Shown in pieces: positions 1 to 9,397 of a stretch of DNA of 64,000 nt (position 1 is the stretch's first letter; every line of letters starts with the position of its first letter). The DNA is from CAYFUR01 sp964346275 (GTDB taxonomy: Bacteria > Sumerlaeota > Sumerlaeia > SLMS01). Where the stretch lies: contig CAYFUR010000006.1 in the NCBI GenBank assembly GCA_964346275.1, positions 1 through 64,000 of the forward strand. Direction: 5' to 3'. The notes under the pieces were generated by a model. That model did not search any database. It was not told the origin of the DNA and was given only the letters and a program-made list of their open reading frames with translations. The position numbers and the translations under genes are program-made.

Positions 1-29
1 TTCCATGTTCTTGTTCAGGATCCCGGAAG

Positions 30-67
30 GCCTTTCTTTCGGGATAACGCTCCTCGCATGGGGCGTT
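30..67 (+). other. two short hairpins upstream of a terminator
   Basis: Two possible stem-loops lie here. One has arms TCCCG and CGGGA around positions 32-54. The other has arms AACGCTCC and GGGGCGTT (about 46-67, one G-U pair). Together with the terminator that follows they could be the 3' end of a structured RNA or the untranslated tail of a gene lying before the window. I cannot match them to a known RNA family. Confidence 0.3.
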
Positions 68-78
68 TCTGTGTAGGC

Positions 79-114
79 ACCGGTGGGCAAAAAATGTCCG
101 CCGGTCTTTTTTTC
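79..114 (+). terminator. intrinsic terminator for something upstream of the window
   Basis: The arms ACCGGTGGGC (79-88) and GTCCGCCGGT (96-105) pair at 8 of 10 positions, with the others as G-U type pairs. The loop is A-rich and is followed by CTTTTTTTT. It lies before the first gene, so it must serve a transcript that enters from the left edge. Confidence 0.6.
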
Positions 115-201
115 TCTGGCGCCGCAATAGTCCTTTACCCGGATTGGAAGGAGAGGTTAGCAGGGCGGGCAATCTCTATTTCCCGACCGGGATAATGTAG
201 A

Positions 202-1968
202 ATGGCATTTGGCGGCATCCTGACTCTCCTTGTTCTGGCGCTCGTTTTCGGGCTGCTCGCGTTTACGCGGCGCAGTCCCGACGTGATCCTGATGAGTGGT
301 CTTTCGATCCTGGTAATTGCGGGGGTGGTGTCGCCGCGCGATGCCTTCTCGGGTTTTTCCAACGAGGGGATTCTGACCGTCGGGATTTTGTATATCATCG
401 CGGCGGGCTTGCAGGAATCCGGGGGAATCTGGGCGCTGGTGGGATGGTTGTTCCGGCGGCCGGGATCGCTGCGCAGCGCCCAGGCGCGGGTGATGTTTCC
501 GGTGGCGGGGATGAGCGGCTTTCTGAACAACACGCCGCTGGTTCTGATGTTGATGCCGGTGATCAACGATTGGGCGAAGAAATTCGACATTCCGGCGTCC
601 AAGCTGTTGATCCCGCTGAGCTATGCATCGGTGCTGGGGGGGATGTGTACGCTGATCGGCACCAGCACCAACCTGGTGGTGAACGGCCTGCTCATTGATT
701 CGGGATTCGAGCGGCTGAACATGTTCGACCTGGCGTGGGTCGGCGTTCCCGTGGCGCTGGCGGGCCTTGGGTTCCTGCTGCTCTTTGGCAGTTATTTGCT
801 CCCCGACCGCAAACCGGCCATGGCGACGTTTGAAAATCCGCGCGAATACGCCGTGGAAATGATCGTGGATCCGCAAAGCCCCCTTGTGGGCGAGACGATC
901 GAGGAGGCGGGGCTGCGCCACCTGCCGGGCCTTTACCTGATGGAGATCGACCGCGATGGAGAGATCATCGCGGCGGTGGGGCCGGATACGGTTTTGCGCG
1001 GTGACGACCGGCTGGTGTTTGTGGGCGTGGTGGATTCCGTGGTGGATCTCCAGCGCATTCGCGGGCTGAAACCGGCCACGGAGCAGGTGTTCAAGCTGAA
1101 CCGGCCACGGAATGAGCGGGTGCTGATCGAGGCGGTGGTGTCGAATTCCGCGCCCTTTATCGGCAAGACGATCCGGGAGTCGCGATTCCGCACGAATTAC
1201 GACGCCGTGGTGATCGCCGTGGCGCGCAATGGCGAGCGCATCCGCAAGAAGGTGGGCGATATTGTGCTGCGGCCGGGGGATACGCTGCTGGTGGAGGCAC
1301 TCCCTTCCTTTATCGACCGGCGGAAGAACTCGCGGGACTTTTACCTGGTGAGCCGCATCGAGGATTTCCGACCGCCGGATTACTCAAAGAGCTGGATCGC
1401 GCTTTCGATCCTGGGGCTGCTGGTGGCGCTGGTGACGACGAATGTGTTGTCGATGCTCCAGGCCGCGATTCTGGCGGCGGGGCTTCTGATGGCGACGGGG
1501 GTACTGACGGCGGAGCAGGCGCGGCGGTCCATCGACTGGCGTATTCTGATTTCCATCGCGGCGGCTTTCGGAATCGGGCAGGCGCTGAAAACGACCGGCG
1601 CGGCGGCGGTGATCGCGCAGAGCCTGGTGGAGGTTTCCCCGGGTGGAGTCTTTGCCGCATTCGTGGTGATCTATGCGACGACGATGGTTTTTACCGAGCT
1701 GATCACAAACAACGCGGCGGCGGTTTTGATGTATCCCATCGCGGTGGCGGTGGCGGAGTCCTTCGGGGCGAATCCCTTGCCGTTTGCCATTGGAATTATG
1801 ATCGCGGCGTCGGGCGGGTTTGCGACTCCGATCGGTTATCAAACCCACCTGATGGTTTACGGCCCGGGCGGATATCGCTTCACGGATTTCCTGAAGATCG
1901 GGATCATCATGGATTTGATCGTGCTGGCCGTCGCGATACAGGTGATCCCGCGGGTGTGGGGATTCTGA
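202..1968 (+). CDS. SLC13-family anion permease with two RCK_C domains
   Basis: This is a polytopic inner-membrane transporter of 588 residues in the SLC13/sulfate-permease class, which usually couples sodium or proton entry to uptake of sulfate, dicarboxylates or similar anions. Two membrane halves (about residues 1-200 and 390-588) flank two soluble TrkA-C/RCK_C-like domains (about 215-285 and 300-375), the arrangement seen in putative sulfate transporters. The halves carry the expected repeat signatures: FLNNTPLVLM near 106 and GTSTNLVVNG near 153 in the first, TELITNNAAAVL near 498 and FATPIGYQTH near 535 in the second. The length suits the family. The substrate cannot be read from sequence. 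No strong Shine-Dalgarno is seen before the ATG. It stands alone, with a repeat-rich gap after it. Confidence 0.85.
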   Translation: MAFGGILTLLVLALVFGLLAFTRRSPDVILMSGLSILVIAGVVSPRDAFSGFSNEGILTVGILYIIAAGLQESGGIWALVGWLFRRPGSLRSAQARVMFPVAGMSGFLNNTPLVLMLMPVINDWAKKFDIPASKLLIPLSYASVLGGMCTLIGTSTNLVVNGLLIDSGFERLNMFDLAWVGVPVALAGLGFLLLFGSYLLPDRKPAMATFENPREYAVEMIVDPQSPLVGETIEEAGLRHLPGLYLMEIDRDGEIIAAVGPDTVLRGDDRLVFVGVVDSVVDLQRIRGLKPATEQVFKLNRPRNERVLIEAVVSNSAPFIGKTIRESRFRTNYDAVVIAVARNGERIRKKVGDIVLRPGDTLLVEALPSFIDRRKNSRDFYLVSRIEDFRPPDYSKSWIALSILGLLVALVTTNVLSMLQAAILAAGLLMATGVLTAEQARRSIDWRILISIAAAFGIGQALKTTGAAAVIAQSLVEVSPGGVFAAFVVIYATTMVFTELITNNAAAVLMYPIAVAVAESFGANPLPFAIGIMIAASGGFATPIGYQTHLMVYGPGGYRFTDFLKIGIIMDLIVLAVAIQVIPRVWGF

Positions 1969-2076
1969 ATTATCCTGTTGATCCTGCTGTTGATCGAGAA
2001 TCCGAGCCACTTTGCGGCCCCTGCCTATACACCGTAAAAAGGCATTTGGCCACGGAGAGCACGGATGGGGACGGAT
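1969..2076. repeat. dispersed short-word intergenic repeats (ATCCTGTTGATC and CCACGGAGAGCAC types)
   Basis: Positions 1973-1996 carry a repetitive string built from ATCCTG and TTGATC words. Positions 2051-2076 carry CCACGGAGAGCACGGATG followed by GGGACGGATG. I recognise both as the short-period, non-coding words found between genes in many unrelated environmental genomes. They carry no plausible gene. From 2077 to 2228 I see only low-information sequence. Confidence 0.5.
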
Positions 2077-2228
2077 GATTGCCCCAGCATCCTGAGCTTA
2101 CTCCTGACCTTAATCGTGATCTGAAGGATATTCACAACTATACAAAAGACAGGTTTGGATTAAGAACAGGTTCAGCAGCAGGATTGAAATGTCAGCACCC
2201 GCTTTGTCAGCAACCAAGCATGCTCGTG

Positions 2229-2300
2229 CCCTTTATGTCCTTTGTGTTTTTGGCGTCCTTGGTTTCTTGGCGGTTTACAGGAGCAGGATCAAGATATACA
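2229..2300 (-). repeat. dispersed AACCGCCAAGAAACCAAGG repeat, left copy
   Basis: Read on the minus strand, positions 2276 down to 2229 give AAACCGCCAAGAAACCAAGG, then ACGCCA, an A/C-rich stretch and AAAGGGCAC. The word GATCCTGCTCC lies just before it (2277-2300). It matches the copy at 4453-4505 in inverted orientation and the shorter copy at 11946-11976. The two long copies bracket the glycosyltransferase gene between them. Confidence 0.65.
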
Positions 2301-2310
2301 GAAATCATTC

Positions 2311-4389
2311 TTAGGTCGATTTGTCCGCGGGCTCGATCCAGGCTGTCGAAAAAAGAAACGTGAGGTCGCGTTCGTCGGTGGAGCCTTCCATGTATTCACT
2401 CGGTTTCCAGGTGGGATGGCCCGCTTCCAGGATGACTTCGCGCTGGCCTGTTTGGAGTTCAATCGGCACCTCGAGGGTATGTGTCCCGGCTGGTACGGTG
2501 CGGCGGTAGGTTGTGTCTTCTCCCCGGAACCGGAAAGTCATTTCGACTTCTTCCTCGGGGTAAGGCTGGCGGAAGATTTCCAAGTGCAGGATGTATGGCC
2601 CGCTTTCCAGGGGACGATCGAAGCGGATGCGCGTGATGGCCTTGCTGCCCCAGGCAAAGGGCTCGCCTTCGCGGGGAATTTCCAGCACGGAGAAGCCGTC
2701 GACATAGATTTGCGATTCGGGGAGGGCGACGGCCACGGCGCCGGCATATTTGGGGCGCTCCTGCACGCGCTGGCTTTCCAGGATGCGCTCGATCAGGTCG
2801 TGGCGAAGGCCGTCTATACGATAGAGGGAATACTCCACCCACTGGCCATCGAGGGGAAGGTTCACGCTGTCGATGCTTTCGGCGAGGGCACCGCTGCGGA
2901 TCAGGCCGCCGGCGACGCGGTCGGACGCCTGGTGGATATGCGTCCAGGAACGATCCGCAAAGATGTATATATTCTCAATGGATTCATCGAGATCGGCCAG
3001 GCGCTCGATGGGAAGGGTTTCGTGGCTCGGGAAGAGCCCATCGAAGTAAGGCAGGAGCGCGGACGGCATGATATAGATGGGCTCGTCCTCCGGCGGGAGA
3101 TGATTGCGGACACGCCAGATGCTGTGGGTCAGGCCCACGTCGCGTTCGTAGCGGTGGGAAATGCGTTGGCCGTGTAAAGACGCAACGATCCACGGCACAA
3201 AGAGAAGCCACGCCCAGGCGTAGGAAAGCCGCCAGCGGCGCACGGCGATGGTGGCCCAGCAGACGAGGCCAAAGACCCACATGGGCTGGGTGAAAACGGT
3301 ATAGCGCTCGCCGTGAAAGACCTTGGCGATGTCGTAGTGCGAGAGGAACCACTGGGCGGTGATATTGCCGAGGGGGATGAGCGTCCCGGCGGCGGCCCCG
3401 TAAAAGAGAAAGCGGTTGGGATGGCGCGCGCGGCGGGCCAGGCCGGAGAGCAGTCCGGCGGCGAGAGGCGCCAGGACAAAGGCTGTCGCGGCCAGGACGA
3501 GATCGCTCTGGGCGATCCATTCAGAGAACTTTCCGCCGAGGCGGCCGTGGGGATACCAGAAGGTGAAGACGCCGAGCCAATTGTGGAAGTTGGGTTCGCT
3601 CATCCAGGGGGTGGCGGCGTCGGCGAGGTATTCGAGCTGATAGCGCAGACGCAACAGCCACGGCAGGAAACAAAGGATCGCGGCGGCCTGTGCAATGGCG
3701 CCGCCGAGGGTGAAGGCGCCCAGCGGACGCCTCGCCCGCACGGCGAGCGCGATCCAGGCGAGGCCGAGCATGAAGAGCACGAGCGACGTGAGCAAATGGA
3801 GCCAGAGGCCGAGAGAAGCGCAAAACCAGTACGCCGTCCAGAGCAGCAGCGAGCGCCGGCGGCCGAGATGGCCTTCGCGTTCGAGGCGGTAAATCGCCAG
3901 CAGGAGCAGAAAGCAGGTGAGCATGGCGGCGGTGGCGAGGGAATAATTGCGCAGGTCGCGGGCGATATACGCGATCATGGCGGAGCCGGAAAACATCCAG
4001 GCAAAAAGCGTCCCGGCCTGGCGGCCCAGGAGCCATCGCCCGCCAAACCACCCGAGAGCGGCCATCCAGAGCCAGCCGAAGACGCTGATCAACCGCGCCC
4101 AGAGGATCGTCTTCTCGAGCCCGAGGAGGGATTCCAGGCCGAGCCAGAGCTTGAGCAGAATATAGAATCCGGGCGGGTGGGCATCGACGGTGGTGATACC
4201 GACGAGATAGCCGAAGCTGCGGTGGGCAACGAGGAGGGAATAGTTTTCGTCGATCCAGAGCCCGGAGAGGAGGGAGGCGCGCCAGAGTTTCCATGGCATC
4301 AAGACGGCGAGTAACAACAGAAATCCGCCGAGGCTGCGAAGCCGGGCGAGAGGGACGCTGGGTTTCTGGGTTGGCTCCTCCGATGTCAT
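2311..4389 (-). CDS. GT-C fold membrane glycosyltransferase (GT39/ArnT-like)
   Basis: This 692-residue protein resembles lipid-linked-sugar glycosyltransferases of the PMT/ArnT class, which move a sugar from a polyprenyl carrier onto an acceptor on the outer face of the inner membrane. An acidic pair in WIDENYS (D47, E48) follows the first membrane segment, where GT-C enzymes place their catalytic acid, and about ten further hydrophobic segments follow. A soluble C-terminal region (about 540-692) is rich in alternating beta-type residues and may be a jelly-roll module. I start at MTSEEP. A longer in-frame start exists, but its extra 49 residues are translated dispersed repeat. The gene stands alone between inverted copies of that repeat. 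The acceptor is unknown. Confidence 0.75.
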   Translation of the reverse strand: MTSEEPTQKPSVPLARLRSLGGFLLLLAVLMPWKLWRASLLSGLWIDENYSLLVAHRSFGYLVGITTVDAHPPGFYILLKLWLGLESLLGLEKTILWARLISVFGWLWMAALGWFGGRWLLGRQAGTLFAWMFSGSAMIAYIARDLRNYSLATAAMLTCFLLLLAIYRLEREGHLGRRRSLLLWTAYWFCASLGLWLHLLTSLVLFMLGLAWIALAVRARRPLGAFTLGGAIAQAAAILCFLPWLLRLRYQLEYLADAATPWMSEPNFHNWLGVFTFWYPHGRLGGKFSEWIAQSDLVLAATAFVLAPLAAGLLSGLARRARHPNRFLFYGAAAGTLIPLGNITAQWFLSHYDIAKVFHGERYTVFTQPMWVFGLVCWATIAVRRWRLSYAWAWLLFVPWIVASLHGQRISHRYERDVGLTHSIWRVRNHLPPEDEPIYIMPSALLPYFDGLFPSHETLPIERLADLDESIENIYIFADRSWTHIHQASDRVAGGLIRSGALAESIDSVNLPLDGQWVEYSLYRIDGLRHDLIERILESQRVQERPKYAGAVAVALPESQIYVDGFSVLEIPREGEPFAWGSKAITRIRFDRPLESGPYILHLEIFRQPYPEEEVEMTFRFRGEDTTYRRTVPAGTHTLEVPIELQTGQREVILEAGHPTWKPSEYMEGSTDERDLTFLFSTAWIEPADKST

Positions 4390-4452
4390 GGGAGAGCTTT
4401 TGCGGAAAAGCGGGGGCGGTGGCAATGCCGGTTTTGGGCGTGGGACGGTGGG

Positions 4453-4560
4453 AAACCGCCAAGAAGCCAAGGACGCCAGGGGGGAAACACAAAGGGCACA
4501 AAGGAGTGTCGCAGGCCTTATCGCGAAGGCGGGCATCTAAATCCTGCTCTTGATTCTTAG
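4453..4560 (+). repeat. dispersed AACCGCCAAGAAGCCAAGG repeat, right copy
   Basis: Positions 4453-4505 read AAACCGCCAAGAAGCCAAGG, ACGCCA, a G-rich spacer, then AAACACAAAGGGCACAAAGG. Positions 4534-4560 carry AAATCCTGCTCTTGATTC. The same two words occur at 2229-2300 in the opposite orientation. This copy lies upstream of the start of the glycosyltransferase gene. Confidence 0.65.
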
Positions 4561-4898
4561 TCTCTATTTGTCATGATTCCGTTTTTTCAAAATGAGTTCA
4601 TCACGTGGAAAACTGGGGACATTGGTACAAGATAAAGAGAAAATGAGTGAATCGGTTGTTGAGTTACGAATCGCTCGGATGCGGAGTGAGGGGTTTCTGG
4701 AAATACCTTATTCAGTTCTTTTATCTTTCCGAATTGATAACATTCCGTGGCTTGAAAAGCTCTCTCATCGGCACGACGCATATAAACACGATGGGATAAA
4801 GAGAACGATGATGAGTCGCATCAGGGTTCTTCCGGCTCGATGCCGGGAATAGGTTTTCTTTGTTGACGTGGCAGGGCGTTTCAACGCTGGAAAGCGGC
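4561..4898. other. AT-richer intergenic stretch without a convincing gene
   Basis: This stretch is clearly lower in GC than its surroundings. It contains a possible 86-codon plus-strand frame (4592-4852) and a 64-codon minus-strand frame (4587-4781). Neither has a good ribosome binding site, recognisable family or neighbour-like codon use. It could be a decayed insertion or the leader of the next gene. Confidence 0.4.
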
Positions 4899-6344
4899 AT
4901 GGAAACCCGGCGGGACAGTTCGTGGCGCTTCGATTTCTGGCTGGTGGCCGGGGCGCTGGCGCTTTACCTCGTTCATATCTGGCGCGGGTTTTATATCGAT
5001 GAATACACGTCGTGGCTGATGACCACGCTCGACCTCGATTTGCTGGTCAAGGAGCGGCTCCGGTCGGGGCATTTGCCCACGTATTTTCTGCTGCTGTGGG
5101 GTTGGGCGCGGCTGGCGGGAGACTCGGCGGTGATGCTGCGGCTTCCTTCCATGGTGTTTGTACTGGGAGCGGTGTGGTGTTTTCCAAAGGCGTTGCGAAC
5201 GCTTTACGGCGAGCCGGTGGCGCGCGTAGGAGGAGTCTTCCTGGCCGTACACCAGTTGGTTGTGTGGTCGGCGCAGACGGCGCGGCCTTATGCGCCAATT
5301 GTGCTGTTTGCGGTACTGGCGTTCTGGGCGCTGGCGCGGTGGATGCGCGACGGAAGGCCGCGCGACCTGGTGTGGCTGGGGCTGGCGTCGCTGGCGGGTT
5401 TTGCTTTTCACGCGCTGTTTGGCCTGGCGCTGGGTGCCTTTGTGATGACGACCTTGCTGGCGCTCGCACACAAACCGCGGCGGGCGGCGGGCGCGCTGGC
5501 AGTGATGGCCGGCGCGGCGGCGGTGATGGCGGCGCCGCTGCTGGCTCTGAAGGAGGAGCAGACGAATTTCGAGCCGGGGGGCGGCGTGTTTGAGTTCAAA
5601 CTGGCCGACGGCCTGTCCGGGCTGGCGCGCGTGGTCTTTGGAAACTTTGACCATGTCTGGGACAAGGAGCTTCTGAAGTATCCGATCTGGCTGGCGGCGG
5701 CGCTGGCGCTGGCGGGGGCGGCGATGTGGCAGCGGCGCCAGCGCGATTCGGAGGGCGATTCATTCCGATATACGGTCCTTTGGATTTGGTTCCTGGTGCC
5801 CTTTGCCGGGTTGATTGTGGCGGCGGGCGTGCCGGGAACATCGGTGCTTTCCCACGAGCGGTATTATATCTCCCTGGTGCCGGCGCTGGTGATTCTGATC
5901 GGCCAGGGGGCTGTCTATTGGGATGGGCGTCTTGCGGGCCGCGGGGCCTGGCGGCTTGTCTATCGCGCGGGGGCGCCGCTGGTGCTGGTGGCGCCGTGGC
6001 TGGGCGGATGGCTGGTCGAGGGAGGAGACGGGCCGAGGCAACTCGCGCGGCAATTCGAGGAAGCGCCGGATGTCATCATCGGCGATTTGCTTCCGTTTCT
6101 CTACGAATTCCGCGACGAGGGGGTGACGTTTCTCGACGCGGCAAAGATTCCGACGGAGGAAGCGCGGCAGCGGCTGGTGGAGGCGGCCGACGACCACGAG
6201 GCACTCTGGCTGATGATCTATAACAATTACGAATCGCCGCTGGACCCGCTGGCAGAGGATCCTCCCCCGCCGTGGACAGCCGGCGAGTGGCGCGAGGCAG
6301 GCCACGCGCGCGCCATGCGGCTGGTGCGTTCTTCGGGAGAATAG
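4899..6344 (+). CDS. GT-C fold membrane glycosyltransferase (GT39-like)
   Basis: This 481-residue polytopic protein belongs to the same broad class as the minus-strand gene ending at 2311. An acidic pair in FYIDEYTS (D34, E35) follows the first membrane helix, and roughly ten hydrophobic helices follow, with QTARPYAP near 135 typical of dolichol-phosphate-mannose-like transferases. Unlike its neighbour it lacks a long C-terminal soluble module. I start at METRRD because an upstream TTG start would add 13 poorly supported residues. It probably decorates an exported glycan or lipid. Donor and acceptor are unknown. Confidence 0.75.
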   Translation: METRRDSSWRFDFWLVAGALALYLVHIWRGFYIDEYTSWLMTTLDLDLLVKERLRSGHLPTYFLLLWGWARLAGDSAVMLRLPSMVFVLGAVWCFPKALRTLYGEPVARVGGVFLAVHQLVVWSAQTARPYAPIVLFAVLAFWALARWMRDGRPRDLVWLGLASLAGFAFHALFGLALGAFVMTTLLALAHKPRRAAGALAVMAGAAAVMAAPLLALKEEQTNFEPGGGVFEFKLADGLSGLARVVFGNFDHVWDKELLKYPIWLAAALALAGAAMWQRRQRDSEGDSFRYTVLWIWFLVPFAGLIVAAGVPGTSVLSHERYYISLVPALVILIGQGAVYWDGRLAGRGAWRLVYRAGAPLVLVAPWLGGWLVEGGDGPRQLARQFEEAPDVIIGDLLPFLYEFRDEGVTFLDAAKIPTEEARQRLVEAADDHEALWLMIYNNYESPLDPLAEDPPPPWTAGEWREAGHARAMRLVRSSGE

Positions 6345-6385
6345 TTTACTTGCCATGGTAGACGGGGCAGGTCTAGTGCTCGGCG

Positions 6386-8926
6386 ATGAGGCTGCGGGAA
6401 AATTCCGGGCGGCCTGATTCTGCTGTGGCGGGCACCGAAATGGGATCGCTGAACCCGAAAGCGGACGACCTGATCCGCCAGCACCCGGAACTGTTCGAGG
6501 AAGAATCGCTGCGGCCCAGGCGGCGGCGTCAATCCGCGAAGAAAAAGCGCGGCGGGGAGCCCGTGGAGCGTCCGCGCTCGCGGCGAGGGGGCGGGGCTGT
6601 GCTGTTTCTGACGTGGCTGGGGATCTTCCTCTTGATGGTGCCGATGGCGCTGATCGGTGGAGGGATCGGGGCCGTGGCGGGGTGGCTGGACGCGGCGCCC
6701 CCGATCAAGGAGTTCGATCAATACAATCCGCCGGAAGCCACCATCGTCCGCGATCACGAGGGCCGGGATCTGGCTGCACTTTATGAACAGCAGCGCTTTG
6801 TGGTGCCGCTGGAGGAGATTCCCCTCGATCTGCAGAACGCGTTCATCGCGATCGAGGATGCGCGGTTTTTCCACCACTTTGGCGTCGATCTGCCCGGCGT
6901 GGCGCGGGCCATGACGGTCAACCTCACGCGGGGGCGGATGTCCCAGGGTGCCTCGACGATCACGCAGCAGACGGCGCGCAACCTTTTGGTGGATATTGGC
7001 TCGGAAAAGACGCTGGAGCGCAAATTCCATGAAATGCTGGCGGCGCTACAGATGGAGCACCGGTATACTAAGGAACGAATCCTCGAGGTTTACCTGAACC
7101 AGATTTATCTCGGCAGTGGGACGTACGGCGTGGAGGCGGCCGCGCGGAAATACTTCAGCAAGAGCGTGGGGGAGCTGGATCTGGCGGAGGCGGCCAGCCT
7201 GGCCGGATTGCCGCAGTTGCCGGAGCGTTACTCGCCGCTGAACAATCCGGAACTGACAGTGAGCCGCCGCGAGCAGGTGCTCGCGCGGATGTATTCCCTG
7301 GGATATATCAGTGCGGCGGATTACGACCGAGCCGTGGTGGAGGAACTGGAAGTGTCGCCGCAGCACCTGGCGCGATCGGAGGCGCCTTACTTCCTGGATG
7401 CCGTGCGGCGCACGGTGGCCGATCGTGGGGATTTGGGCGGGACAACGCTCCACCGGGCGGGGTGGACGATCTATACAACAGTGGACCCGGACACGCAGCG
7501 CATCGCGGCGGAGGCGCTGGTCCGGGGGCTGGAGCGGGAAGAAGCGCAATGGCTGCGCCTGCGGCAGGAGCGTTTCAAAGAAGCGCGCCAGCGGCCGGAA
7601 TACGGCCGCGCGCCGCAGCCGGGCCAAGGGCGCATGGCCATGGTGGTGAACGCCTTTGAAAGCTCGCTGGTGGTGGAATTGCCGGGCGGATGGCGCGCGG
7701 ATGTTCCCGTGCCGGAGGGGGCAGCGAAGTATTTCGAGATGGGCAAGACGCTGGGCACAGGCGAGGGGGTGGACCTGGTAGTGACCGGCGTGGAATACGA
7801 AAAGGGAATGTTCGAGGCGGAGCTACGCCCGGAAAACACGCTGCAGGGGGCGCTGGTGTGCCTGGACGCGGAGACCGGCGACGTCCGGGCGCTGGTGGGC
7901 GGACGGCGTTTCGACGACGGGGCGAACAACGGATACTTTAATCGGGCGGTGCAGGCCGAGCGACAGGCGGGCTCGACCATGAAGCCCTTTTTCTATGCGG
8001 CGGCGATGGAAGCGGGGCTGACGCCGTGGACCACGGTGCACGACCGGCCGATCCGCTTTGGCGATGGATATGCGCCGGAAAACTTCGAGAACCGGCATTT
8101 CGGAGCAACCACGCTGCAGACGGCGCTGGAGCACAGCCGCAACGTGCCGACGATCCTGATGGTCCAGGAAGTGGGGCTGCGGCGGGCGCGGCAATATGTG
8201 CGGCGGTTCCAGCGAACCAGCGGAGATCCGTGGTCCTTGCCGAACGAGTGGTCGGTGGTGCTGGGAACGACGGAGGTGACGCCGCTGGAACTAGCGGCGG
8301 GATACCAGCCGCTGGCCAATGGCGGCATCGCGCGTGGACCACGCCTGATCCGCGGCATCAATAACGAGGAAGGGCGCGACGCGATCGGGCTTTGGAAAGC
8401 GGACGAGGAGCGCATCGTCGCGCCGCAGGCGAGCGCCTACCTGGTGCAGATGATGGCAGGGGTGATGGGTCACGGCACGGGCCGGAGCGTGCGCGAAGCG
8501 TTGCCGGATGATCTGCGCGACCGCGTGGCAGGAAAATCAGGGACGACGAATGAAAACCGCGATGCGTGGTTTGCGGGCTTTACGCCCCACGAGGTGATCG
8601 TGGTGTGGGTGGGATTCGATCAGAACATGCCGCTGGGCCCGCATCGCACGGGGAGCCGGGCCGCCGGACCCATCTGGGCGGACTTTGCCGCGCGGCTGTG
8701 GGAAACCAAAACTCCGCAGGAGCGGCAGGCTCCGCTCCGCCTGCCCGAAGACTATGTCATGGCTCCGGTGGATCCGAAAGACAGCCACATCCTTGACCCA
8801 GAAACCGAACCGTGGCTTGATCCCCCAACTTGGCGGGTTTTTACCAAGAACGACCTCCGCAGCCGCAACGCCCGCCGGGAACGCCTCACGGCCCTGCAGG
8901 AACAGCCTGCTCAACCCACTTACTGA
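6386..8926 (+). CDS. class A penicillin-binding protein (PBP1A type)
   Basis: This is a bifunctional peptidoglycan synthase that polymerises lipid II and cross-links strands in the periplasm. After a basic cytoplasmic tail of about 70 residues comes one membrane helix (about 72-95). The GT51 transglycosylase domain carries EDARFFHHFG (catalytic E157) and GASTITQQTARNLL. The transpeptidase domain carries STMK (S530, K533), SRN in EHSRNVPTI, and KSGTT (K717). At 846 residues it has the usual PBP1A size, with an inserted domain between the two enzymes near 400-470. The start is uncertain: an internal ATG at 6440 (MGSLNPK) is as likely as the one given. No strong ribosome binding site distinguishes them. 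Confidence 0.92.
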   Translation: MRLRENSGRPDSAVAGTEMGSLNPKADDLIRQHPELFEEESLRPRRRRQSAKKKRGGEPVERPRSRRGGGAVLFLTWLGIFLLMVPMALIGGGIGAVAGWLDAAPPIKEFDQYNPPEATIVRDHEGRDLAALYEQQRFVVPLEEIPLDLQNAFIAIEDARFFHHFGVDLPGVARAMTVNLTRGRMSQGASTITQQTARNLLVDIGSEKTLERKFHEMLAALQMEHRYTKERILEVYLNQIYLGSGTYGVEAAARKYFSKSVGELDLAEAASLAGLPQLPERYSPLNNPELTVSRREQVLARMYSLGYISAADYDRAVVEELEVSPQHLARSEAPYFLDAVRRTVADRGDLGGTTLHRAGWTIYTTVDPDTQRIAAEALVRGLEREEAQWLRLRQERFKEARQRPEYGRAPQPGQGRMAMVVNAFESSLVVELPGGWRADVPVPEGAAKYFEMGKTLGTGEGVDLVVTGVEYEKGMFEAELRPENTLQGALVCLDAETGDVRALVGGRRFDDGANNGYFNRAVQAERQAGSTMKPFFYAAAMEAGLTPWTTVHDRPIRFGDGYAPENFENRHFGATTLQTALEHSRNVPTILMVQEVGLRRARQYVRRFQRTSGDPWSLPNEWSVVLGTTEVTPLELAAGYQPLANGGIARGPRLIRGINNEEGRDAIGLWKADEERIVAPQASAYLVQMMAGVMGHGTGRSVREALPDDLRDRVAGKSGTTNENRDAWFAGFTPHEVIVVWVGFDQNMPLGPHRTGSRAAGPIWADFAARLWETKTPQERQAPLRLPEDYVMAPVDPKDSHILDPETEPWLDPPTWRVFTKNDLRSRNARRERLTALQEQPAQPTY

Positions 8927-8938
8927 TTTTGCTTTCCC

Positions 8939-9397
8939 ATGACCCAGCTTCCCTATTTCGCCTATGGATCGAACATGTGCCGGACGCGCCTTGAGGAGCG
9001 CGTCGGGCCGGTCGAAGTGCTCGGAACAGCCAGAGCCGTCGGCTGGCGCTTTGCCCTGAACAAACACAGCGAAAACGGATCCGCGAAAGCCAATCTCATG
9101 GCCGACGCCACATCTTCCGCCTGGGGCGTCATCTACCGCCTGCCCCCCGGCGGTTTCGAGATACTGGATCGCTTTGAGCCGAATTACCAACGCGTCGAGC
9201 TGGCGGCGGAGAATGGTTCTCCCGCGCCTCTTACCGCCTGGACCTATACATCGGACTGGCTGACCTTCGATTGCCGGGCCACCGCCGCGTATAGACAGTA
9301 TCTGGTGGACGGCGCATTGGAACACGGCTTGCCCGGCGAGGTGGTGCGCTATTTGAAGGCGCTGAGAATCCACTCCCCCAGCGATGCCGTTCGATGA
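8939..9397 (+). CDS. gamma-glutamylcyclotransferase-like (AIG2/GGCT fold) protein
   Basis: This 152-residue cytosolic protein has the GGCT-like fold. The N-terminal signature FAYGSNM forms the substrate loop, and ILDRFEPNYQR holds an acidic residue where the family keeps its catalytic glutamate. Family members release 5-oxoproline from gamma-glutamyl peptides or amines; the exact substrate cannot be read. It starts 12 bases after the penicillin-binding protein gene and its stop overlaps the start of maf by four bases (ATGA), so the three genes are probably one transcript. Confidence 0.75.
   Translation: MTQLPYFAYGSNMCRTRLEERVGPVEVLGTARAVGWRFALNKHSENGSAKANLMADATSSAWGVIYRLPPGGFEILDRFEPNYQRVELAAENGSPAPLTAWTYTSDWLTFDCRATAAYRQYLVDGALEHGLPGEVVRYLKALRIHSPSDAVR

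Noticed and set aside
2079..2363. 94-codon plus-strand frame before the first glycosyltransferase gene
   Set aside because: Most of it is a translation of the dispersed repeat at 2229-2300 and then of the antisense of the glycosyltransferase 3' end.
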